A DNA stretch of 44,856 nucleotides, taken from contig JAURHM010000024.1 of assembly GCA_030833315.1 (NCBI GenBank), positions 1 through 44,856 of the forward strand, read 5' to 3'. The position numbers and the translations under genes are program-made. Below are positions 39,033 through 44,856 of this stretch, piece by piece. Each line of letters starts with the position of its first letter. Position 1 is the stretch's first letter. The stretch is from Burkholderiales bacterium (GTDB lineage: Bacteria > Pseudomonadota > Gammaproteobacteria > Burkholderiales > SG8-41). The notes beneath the pieces are model-generated. The model ran no database searches and had not been told where the DNA came from. It worked only from the letters and a program-made list of their open reading frames with translations.

Positions 39033-40478
39033 TTAGCTGCGGCCGTAGGCGTCATCAAGCCGGACTATGTCGTCTTCGCTCAAGTAGCTGCCCGATTGCA
39101 CCTCGATGATTTCCAGCGGAATGTTGCCGGGATTGGCAAGGCGATGCACCACGCCGAGCGGGATGTAGGTGGACTGGTTTTCGGTAAGCAGCACTTTTTT
39201 GTCGGCGCAGGTGATTTCAGCCGTGCCGCTGACGACCACCCAGTGCTCGGCGCGGTGGTGGTGCTTTTGCAGGCTGAGGCTAGCACCGGGCTTGACTTGT
39301 ATGCGCTTGACTTTGAAGCGGCCGCCTTCGTCGATGCTGTCGTACCAGCCCCATGGGCGGTGGACTTTGCGGTGCAGGGTGTGCTCTTCGCGCACTTGCT
39401 GCTGCAGTGCGTTGACGATGTGCTTGACGTCCTGGCTGCGTGACCGGTCGGCTACCAAGACAGCGTCGGGCGTTTCCACCACCACCAGGTTTTGAACGCC
39501 AACCAAGGCCACCAGGCGGCTGGTGGAATGCACCAGGGTGTTGCTGCAGTCGATAGCCAGCACGTCGCCCACATGGGCGTTGCCCTGTGCGTCTTTGGGC
39601 AAGACGCTCCACACGGCGTCCCAGGCGCCGAGGTCGCTCCAGCCGGCATTGAGCGGAGCCATGCGAATGGGGAAGCGGCTACCAGGGCACCGTTCCATGA
39701 CGGCGTAGTCGATGGAGTCACTGGGTATGGCGGCAAACTCGGCCTGGCAAGGCCGAACGAATGCGGCATCGGTGCTGCGCTGGGCCCAGGCGGCGCGGGT
39801 GGTGGCTGCCATATCAGGCCGGAAGCTTTCGATGGCCTGGAGCCAGACGGACGCCTTGAGCACGAACATACCGGCGTTCCAGTAGTATCCGCCTTCAGCC
39901 AAGTACTGCCTGGCGGTGGCTTCATCGGGTTTTTCGACAAACCGCTTGACCAACAAGGTGGCCGTAGGCGCCACAACGGCCTGGATGTAGCCGTAGCCGG
40001 TTTCGGGGCGGTCGGGAGCGATACCCAGGATCACGATGGCGCCCTCTGCCGCCTGACGTATAGCGTCATGCATGGCTTCATTGAACACCCTGGCGTCTGC
40101 CACGGTCTGGTCTGCCGGTGAGACAACCAGCACGGGGTCGTCGCCGTTTTCCACGGCAGCCAGTGCGGCCAGGGTCAACGCAGGGGCGGTGTTTCGGGCC
40201 ACCGGCTCCAACAGGGCGGCAGCCGGTGATATGCCGATTTCACGCAACTGCTCCAGTGCCAGAAACCGATGGTCTTCACCCGTCACGACAAGGGGATTAG
40301 CCACCTGAATGCTTTCAGCGCCCAGACTCATCAATCGTTTCGCAGCTTGCTGAAACAGGCTTTCGGCCCCCGTCAGGCAAAGGAACTGCTTTGGGAAACC
40401 TGCGCGCGAGAGCGGCCACAGGCGAGTGCCAGAGCCACCACACAGAATAACGGGCTGTACCTTGGTCTTATTGGTCAT
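39033..40478 (-). CDS. manC: bifunctional mannose-1-phosphate guanylyltransferase / mannose-6-phosphate isomerase
   Basis: A 481-residue type II PMI/GMP enzyme. The N-terminal nucleotidyltransferase has [23 protein letters not shown] and the FVEKPD signature. The C-terminal cupin isomerase has [32 protein letters not shown]-type sequence, [18 protein letters not shown] and a late [12 protein letters not shown]. It makes GDP-mannose from fructose 6-phosphate/mannose 6-phosphate for the locus. Its ATG overlaps the end of the broken galE by four bases (ATGA), so disruption of galE could weaken its translation. No GDP-mannose dehydratase gene is present in the window, so mannose itself is probably used. 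Confidence 0.95.
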   Translation of the reverse strand: MTNKTKVQPVILCGGSGTRLWPLSRAGFPKQFLCLTGAESLFQQAAKRLMSLGAESIQVANPLVVTGEDHRFLALEQLREIGISPAAALLEPVARNTAPALTLAALAAVENGDDPVLVVSPADQTVADARVFNEAMHDAIRQAAEGAIVILGIAPDRPETGYGYIQAVVAPTATLLVKRFVEKPDEATARQYLAEGGYYWNAGMFVLKASVWLQAIESFRPDMAATTRAAWAQRSTDAAFVRPCQAEFAAIPSDSIDYAVMERCPGSRFPIRMAPLNAGWSDLGAWDAVWSVLPKDAQGNAHVGDVLAIDCSNTLVHSTSRLVALVGVQNLVVVETPDAVLVADRSRSQDVKHIVNALQQQVREEHTLHRKVHRPWGWYDSIDEGGRFKVKRIQVKPGASLSLQKHHHRAEHWVVVSGTAEITCADKKVLLTENQSTYIPLGVVHRLANPGNIPLEIIEVQSGSYLSEDDIVRLDDAYGRS

Positions 40479-41271
40479 GAAGCAACCCTCAACTCCACCA
40501 ACTGCTGGAATCGCCATGCTCTGACACACATGTCTTCCAATGTGCGCGTAGCACTCCAATTCAATCGTTCGCTGGCCTTCTTTGGGTCTGCATAGCATGC
40601 GGCCACATCACCCGCACGGCGGGCAACCACCTTGCATGGCACTTGGCGGCCAGATGCTTTTTCAAATGCCTGGACCATGTCAAGCACGCTGTAGCCCATC
40701 CCTGTGCCCAGGTTGATAGCATGCCAACCGGTGGTTTGAGACAAGAAACTCAACGCAGCTGCGTGCCCATCTGCTAAGTCCATTAAATGGATGTAATCCC
40801 TCACGCCCGTAACATCGGCAGTGGGATAGTTGTTACCAAACACTCTCAGTTCAGCGCGCCGGCCAGAAGCCACTTGGGCGATGTAGGGCATTAGGTTGTT
40901 GGGCACCCCGTTAGGTTTCTCACCAATCAGGCCGACTGCATCGCCTGCAGCAAGCTGAAGGTGCCTTGAACGTTGTTGGCGTAATAGTCGACCGGCTTTT
41001 CAACGGACTCGCCAACGGCTTTTAAACCAGCAAAGTGAATGACAGCATCAATATGGTGAGCGGCGAGCCTGCCTTTTAGCAGCTCGGTATCACGCACATC
41101 GCCGTTAATGAAGCGGATTTGTTGCCCAGTGATTTGGGAAAGTTTTTCGAGAACGGATTTACTACTATTTGACAGGTTGTCATACAAGACAATTTGATAC
41201 CCTAACTGCGACAGCACGACTGCTGTGTGACTACCAATGTAGCCCGTTCCGTCTGTGAGCAGCACATTCAT
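40475..41271 (-). pseudogene. galE: UDP-glucose 4-epimerase, internally deleted
   Basis: The N-terminal part (114 residues, MNVLLTDGTGYIGSHTAVVL to [12 protein letters not shown]) ends at TGA 40927-40929. The C-terminal part continues in another frame from [20 protein letters not shown] to the stop at 40475. Compared with E. coli GalE, the segment of about residues 115-186 is absent, which includes the catalytic Ser124 and the Tyr149-x-x-x-Lys153 pair. The loss is also out of frame. No active epimerase can be made. Both remaining halves are otherwise well preserved, so the event looks recent. Its start overlaps the stop of the MarR gene by four bases. Confidence 0.9.
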
Positions 41272-41654
41272 GGGCTTTGTCGGCCTTTTTTAGAACACAC
41301 TTCACATTCAAGCTCAGACTGCAATGCATCAATTCCGGCTTGAAGCGTTTCATACTCCACCACCTTCCACCTCAAAAATTCCGCCGTGAGTTTGGACTTT
41401 TCTGCCACCCCGGCAGGCGTGAGCAAATTGGCATAACGCAGCTTGTTCTTGCTCTGGCTGAAGTTCTGCATTTTCACCAAGACCTTTTCCACCAGGGCCT
41501 GGAAGCAGAAATTGATCGTGCCAAGCCTCACCCCCAGATCCCTGGCCAGCGCACGCTGACTGACCTGGGGCGTTTGATACAAACGACGCAGGACTTCGAA
41601 CTGAATTTCCTTTAGGAACCCAGCCAATTTCTGAAGTGGGGATACGAGGCTCAA
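41268..41654 (-). CDS. MarR-family EPS-associated transcriptional regulator
   Basis: A 128-residue winged-helix protein. The core FEVLRRLYQTPQVSQRALARDLGVRLGTINFCFQALVEK and NFSQSKNKLRYANLLTPAGVAEKSKLTAEFLRWKVVEYETLQ match the EPS-associated MarR family (TIGR04176-type) found at the head of exopolysaccharide loci. The C-terminus ends in a Cys-containing tail. The start is uncertain: the TTG at 41654 has no good ribosome site and the family usually begins near residue 14. The ops element lies 10 bases before that TTG, so the regulator is the first gene in the RfaH-controlled transcript. It overlaps galE by four bases. Confidence 0.85.
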   Translation of the reverse strand: MSLVSPLQKLAGFLKEIQFEVLRRLYQTPQVSQRALARDLGVRLGTINFCFQALVEKVLVKMQNFSQSKNKLRYANLLTPAGVAEKSKLTAEFLRWKVVEYETLQAGIDALQSELECEVCSKKGRQSP

Positions 41655-41659
41655 GGCGG

Positions 41660-41677
41660 TTTAGGCACGCTACCGCC
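41660..41677 (-). promoter_or_regulatory. ops element (RfaH recruitment and pause site)
   Basis: The minus strand reads GGCGGTAGCGTGCCTAAA at 41677-41660. The first 13 bases equal the enterobacterial ops element GGCGGTAGCGTGC, and the following five also match the E. coli example I recall. At ops RNA polymerase pauses and RfaH loads onto the exposed non-template strand, suppressing termination in long operons. It sits in the leader of the MarR gene and downstream of rfaH. The upstream half of the longer JUMPstart sequence is not recognisable. The six outer bases also pair with ACCGCC at 41655-41660 (plus-strand GGCGGT), giving a possible stem around the element. Confidence 0.9.
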
Positions 41678-41754
41678 ATGCCGTTTCACGATCAGCAAGC
41701 GCGGTCAGCGGGTTTTAAAAGGGGTCCGGAGCAATAAAGTGCGGCCTAGGGGTG

Positions 41755-41812
41755 CTTCCTCAAGCTCGACGGACGAGCTGCAATCTAGCACACCGTCATG
41801 ACTTTGAGGAAG
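41755..41812. repeat. nested inverted repeats between rfaH and ops
   Basis: A 9-bp outer stem CTTCCTCAA/TTGAGGAAG (41755-41763 with 41804-41812) surrounds a 6-bp inner stem AGCTCG/CGAGCT (41763-41768 with 41774-41779). GTTTTTTG follows the outer arm on the plus strand. Its place between rfaH and the locus suggests a role in separating or regulating the two, but on the sense strand it lacks a terminal T tract. No convincing promoter for the downstream operon was found in 41678-41848. Confidence 0.45.
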
Positions 41813-41848
41813 GTTTTTTGCCAAACAGGCAATAACGCCGCAGGTTTA

Positions 41849-42346
41849 TCAACTCGCCTTGCGTAAACTGGCCGGAGCGACACGCACGGCTACAGGCTTG
41901 CTCAGGATCTCGATCAGCACAATGACCCGACGCTCGCCGTCTTTCATTTGGTAGATGCCTTCAATGCCGGCGAACGGGGTTTCTGTGAGGCGCACGCGCT
42001 CACCAGCTTTGAACAGCCGAACCGGCTCAGCCTGAACCGCCGCTTCCTGCGTGCGCAACAGTTCGATCAGCCCATCATCGACCCGCGCCGGTTCGATCCC
42101 GAAGCTGACCAAACGGCTGACGCCCTTGGTCGAACGGATGGGTGCCCAGCTCTTGGCCGAATCACCCAGGCCCAAGTGAATAAACAGATAACGGGGAAAA
42201 AGGGGTTCGTCTGCAACCGTCAACATCCCCTTACGGAGCTTTTCTGATGGGAGGGTCGGGAGGTAGCACTGATAACCCTGCCGATGGAGGTTGTCCAGGG
42301 CGCACTTTTCCTGTCTGGGCTTGGTATGAACAAGATACCAGTGCAT
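41849..42346 (-). CDS. rfaH: transcription antiterminator RfaH (NusG paralogue)
   Basis: A 165-residue specialised NusG paralogue. WYLVHTKPRQEKCALDNLHRQGYQCYLP, EPLFPRYLFIHL and IRSTKGVSRLVSFG follow E. coli RfaH closely. Of the positions known there to touch ops DNA, Arg23 and Gln24 are kept (here the RQ of LHRQG) and Thr72 is kept. Arg73 is Lys and His20 is Asn. The C-terminal KOW region (ERVRLTETPFAGIEGIYQMKDGE) resembles RfaH more than NusG. The start at 42346 has GGAGG in good position; a GTG two codons earlier is less likely. It lies 36 bases behind tRNA-Ala and upstream of an exact ops site. Confidence 0.93.
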   Translation of the reverse strand: MHWYLVHTKPRQEKCALDNLHRQGYQCYLPTLPSEKLRKGMLTVADEPLFPRYLFIHLGLGDSAKSWAPIRSTKGVSRLVSFGIEPARVDDGLIELLRTQEAAVQAEPVRLFKAGERVRLTETPFAGIEGIYQMKDGERRVIVLIEILSKPVAVRVAPASLRKAS

Positions 42347-42382
42347 CGCCACCTCCGAAGGTTAACGGTTGCCCTTAAATAC

Positions 42383-42458
<76 letters not shown>

Positions 42459-42472
42459 GAAACGTGGATCGG

Positions 42473-42501
42473 ATTTTACCCGCTCGATCTACCTGCTGCA
42501 A
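42473..42501 (-). promoter_or_regulatory. sigma-70 promoter of tRNA-Ala and probably rfaH
   Basis: On the minus strand TTGCAG (42496-42501) and TAAAAT (42473-42478) are spaced by exactly 17 bases. Transcription would begin about 8 bases before the tRNA. No terminator is seen between the tRNA and rfaH, so read-through into rfaH is likely. Confidence 0.65.
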
Positions 42502-42562
42502 ATGACACCCCTGCTCAGGGCTTTAATCAGCTGACTTGCCGCACTGCCGATTTTCCGAATTT

Positions 42563-42761
42563 TCGCTCGCCATCCGCGATTACCCGGTGACCTTCATTTC
42601 GGGGGATAACGGCGACACCTTTGTCACGATGGTGATACTCGGCCCGAGCCTATCTGCACCTGTTGTCCCTGGGCAACTTCCAGCGCCTGCTGGATCGCCG
42701 GGCGTTGCGTCTGGCCCAGGAAAAGGCCGCGCCGAAAGTCGATCCTAAAACCCTGAACTGA
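42563..42761 (+). pseudogene. plus-strand gene remnant, unidentified
   Basis: Two stretches of coding character lie in different frames. LAIRDYPVTFISGDNGDTFVTMVILG is in one frame (42566 to about 42643). ARAYLHLLSLGNFQRLLDRRALRLAQEKAAPKVDPKTLN is in another, ending at TGA 42759-42761 just before the lgt stop. I do not recognise either; together they look like a frameshifted or truncated C-terminus of a lost gene. The remaining bases from 42502 to 42562 show nothing clear. Confidence 0.45.
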
Positions 42762-42768
42762 ACACGAC

Positions 42769-43551
42769 TCAGCGCGGCCGGGTCCACGACCAGGCCAGGA
42801 GACAGGCGCCGGCGAAGACCATCGGAATGGACAGCCACTGACCCATGGTCAGTCCCAGCGCCAGGAAGCCGAGGAAGCTGTCGGGTTCCCGCGTGTATTC
42901 AACACCGAAACGGAACACGCCGTAACCGATCAGGAACAATGCCGAAGCAGCGCCGCGCGGCCGCGGCTTGAGCGTGTAGAGCCACAGCACCGCAAACAGC
43001 ACCAGGCCTTCAAGCGCGAATTCGTACAGCTGCGACGGATGGCGGGCCAGGCGGTCGACGTTGGGAAAAACCATCGCCCACGGCAGATCCGTTGGCCGGC
43101 CCCACAGTTCGGCATTAATGAAATTGCCCATGCGCCCGGCGGCGAGACCCAGCGGCACCAGCGGCGCGATGAAATCCGTGATCTGCAGCCAGTCCTGCCG
43201 CCGCGTGCGTGCGAACCACACCATCGCAATCACCACGCCAAGGAAGCCGCCGTGGAAGGACATGCCGCCTTCCCACACGAAAAATATCTTCCACGGCGCG
43301 ACAATGTAGTCGCTGAACTTGTAGAACAGCACATAGCCCAGCCGCCCGCCTAGGATGGTGCCGAGGATGCCGAAAAACAGCGCATCATCGAGGTCGGCGC
43401 GCGTCCACACGCCGACCGGATTGCGGTCGATGCGGTAACGGCCCAGCAACCAGATCATGGCGAAGCCGAGCAGATACATCAAACCGTACCAGCGCAGGGC
43501 CATTGGCCCGAGCTGCAGTACCACGGGATCAAACTGCGGGTGGACGAGCAT
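42769..43551 (-). CDS. lgt: phosphatidylglycerol--prolipoprotein diacylglyceryl transferase
   Basis: A 260-residue inner-membrane enzyme with about seven helices that attaches the diacylglyceryl group to the lipobox Cys of prolipoproteins. The start [30 protein letters not shown] is the usual N-terminus; an upstream Met 13 codons earlier is rejected. The Lgt signature [30 protein letters not shown] contains the essential Arg and Asn. [13 protein letters not shown] and the late [16 protein letters not shown] also fit. It is divergent from ilvD. Confidence 0.96.
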   Translation of the reverse strand: MLVHPQFDPVVLQLGPMALRWYGLMYLLGFAMIWLLGRYRIDRNPVGVWTRADLDDALFFGILGTILGGRLGYVLFYKFSDYIVAPWKIFFVWEGGMSFHGGFLGVVIAMVWFARTRRQDWLQITDFIAPLVPLGLAAGRMGNFINAELWGRPTDLPWAMVFPNVDRLARHPSQLYEFALEGLVLFAVLWLYTLKPRPRGAASALFLIGYGVFRFGVEYTREPDSFLGFLALGLTMGQWLSIPMVFAGACLLAWSWTRPR

Positions 43552-43647
43552 GGGGAATTCGCGGGGGATACGATAAAATGACCCGTTCATTATACGTGCC
43601 CCGCGTCATCGTCCGCCTGCCATTGACACCTTCATTGGAGAACTTTC

Positions 43648-44856
43648 ATGCCACTCAATAAACGCAGCCAGTTGATCACCGCCGGTGTTGCACGCTCGCC
43701 CAACCGGGCGATGCTGCGTGCCGTGGGATTCGGCGACGGCGATTTCAAGAAACCCATCGTCGGCGTTGCCAACGGCCATTCGACGATGAACCCCTGCAAT
43801 GCCGGCATTCAGCCCCTGGTCGACCGTGCGATGGACTCGCTGAAATCCGCCGGCGCGATGCCGCAGGTCTTCGGCGTGCCGACCATCACCGACGGCATCG
43901 GCATGGGCACCGAGGCAATGAAGTATTCGCTGGTGTCGCGCGAAGTCATCGCCGACTGCATCGAAACCTCGGTCAACGGCCAGTCGATGGACGGCGTGCT
44001 GGTCTGCGGCGGCTGCGACAAGAACATGCCGGGTGGCATGATCGCGATGCTGCGCATGAACGTGCCGGGCATCTATGTGTACGCCGGCACCATCAAGCCC
44101 GGCAAATGGAAGGGCCAGGACCTGACCATCGTCAGCGCCTTCGAAGCGGTCGGCTCCTACGCCGCCGGCAAGATGAGCAAAGCCGATTTCATCGGCATCG
44201 AAAAAAATGCCTGCCCGTCGGTCGGCGCCTGCGGCGGCATGTACACCGCGAACACGATGTCCTCGTCCTTTGAAGCGCTGGGCATGAGCATCCTCGGCTC
44301 ATCGCAAATGGCTTCACCCGATCCGGAAAAAGCCGATTCCGCCGCGTATTCCGCAAAAGTGCTGGTCAATGCGATCAAGCAGAATATCCGGCCGCGCGAT
44401 ATCGTCACCCGCAAATCGATTGAAAACGCGGTCGCGCTGATCATGGCCACCGGCGGCTCGACCAATGCGGTGCTGCATTTCCTCGCCATCGCGCATGCGG
44501 CGCAGGTCAAATGGACCATCGACGATTTCGAGCGCATGCGCCGCAAGGTACCGGTGCTGTGCGACCTCAAGCCCTCGGGCCGTTATGTCGCGGTGGACTT
44601 CCATCGTGCCGGCGGCGTGCCGCAGGTACTGAAGATGTTGCTCAACAACGGTCTGCTGCACGGCGACTGCATGACCATCACCGGCCGCACGATGGCGCAG
44701 GAACTGAAAAACATTCCGGATGCGCCGCGCGCGAACCAGGATGTGATTCGTCAATGATCGAATCCGATGTACAAGCAGGGCCACCTCGCCATCCTCAAGG
44801 GAAATCTGTCACCCGAAGGTTGTGTCGCCAAGATCACCGGACTCAGATCACCGAAG
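43648..44856 (+). CDS. ilvD: dihydroxy-acid dehydratase (in-frame stop; runs off window)
   Basis: An iron-sulfur dehydratase of valine/isoleucine synthesis. Cluster cysteines are visible in [18 protein letters not shown] and [16 protein letters not shown], with [19 protein letters not shown] at ~270. The frame stops at TGA 44755-44757 after 369 residues, while the family needs over 550. The same frame continues with [29 protein letters not shown], normal IlvD sequence. Around the stop the bases read CGTCAATGATCG where relatives encode IRPMS, consistent with a lost C and a gained A. This may be a true mutation or a sequencing/assembly error close to the end. A GGAG ribosome site precedes the ATG. 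Confidence 0.92.

Noticed and set aside
41690-41763. TTGAGG ... ACTTTA/TTTATT as promoter of the polysaccharide operon
   Set aside because: The -10 candidates are poor and the spacing is ambiguous (17-19), so it was not listed as a feature.
41678-41848. Full JUMPstart sequence upstream of ops
   Set aside because: Only the ops part and its 3' neighbours match; the preceding bases do not resemble the upstream half of JUMPstart.

Overview
The window looks like a chromosomal segment of a GC-rich betaproteobacterium. This is inferred from the gene repertoire: ubiCAD, a penicillin-binding protein 4-type DacB, groESL under a CIRCE operator, lgt beside ilvD, and a Pit/DUF47 pair. I cannot name a genus. 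Housekeeping blocks flank two accessory regions.

Left end (1-2120): the edge of an integrated element. It shows the C-terminal tail of an IS3-type transposase, an unknown 198-residue protein and a tyrosine recombinase, all next to the 3' end of tRNA-Phe(GAA), a typical integration site. Next comes groES-groEL (minus strand) with a CIRCE/HrcA operator, a sigma-32-like promoter, and an unusual run of palindromes right at the groEL stop codon.

Housekeeping block (4.5-23.1 kb): an unknown protein, bioA, a beta-CASP metallo-beta-lactamase protein and dacB on the plus strand. On the minus strand are ridA-recG, the translationally coupled ubiC-ubiA-ubiD and a membrane protein. An APC-type permease follows, then a tightly overlapping pair of acyl-CoA dehydrogenases, a PiT phosphate transporter with its DUF47/PhoU-like partner, and trhO.

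Surface polysaccharide locus (23.1-42.5 kb, all minus strand, visibly more AT-rich in 24-34 kb): transcription starts at a strong-looking promoter before tRNA-Ala(CGC). It then reads rfaH, an exact ops element (the RfaH recruitment site), an EPS-type MarR regulator, a broken galE, a bifunctional GDP-mannose enzyme, UDP-glucose dehydrogenase and UDP-xylose synthase. Glycosyltransferases, a Wzx-type flippase, an FkbM methyltransferase, a decayed Wzy-like polymerase gene, a small initiating sugar-phosphate transferase and a WbpM-like dehydratase complete it. A hairpin terminator and a decayed helix-turn-helix gene mark the far end. The logic is Wzx/Wzy-type O-antigen or exopolysaccharide synthesis from GDP-mannose, UDP-glucuronate, UDP-xylose and a WbpM product. 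RfaH and ops would supply antitermination across about 18 kb. Two genes (galE and the polymerase) are disrupted, so the locus may be decaying or may depend on genes elsewhere.

Right end (42.5-44.9 kb): a gene remnant, lgt, and a divergent ilvD. The ilvD frame carries an in-frame stop about 100 bases before the end of the window, which may be a sequence error. The most notable signal is the cis arrangement tRNA-Ala / rfaH / ops / regulator at the head of the polysaccharide locus.
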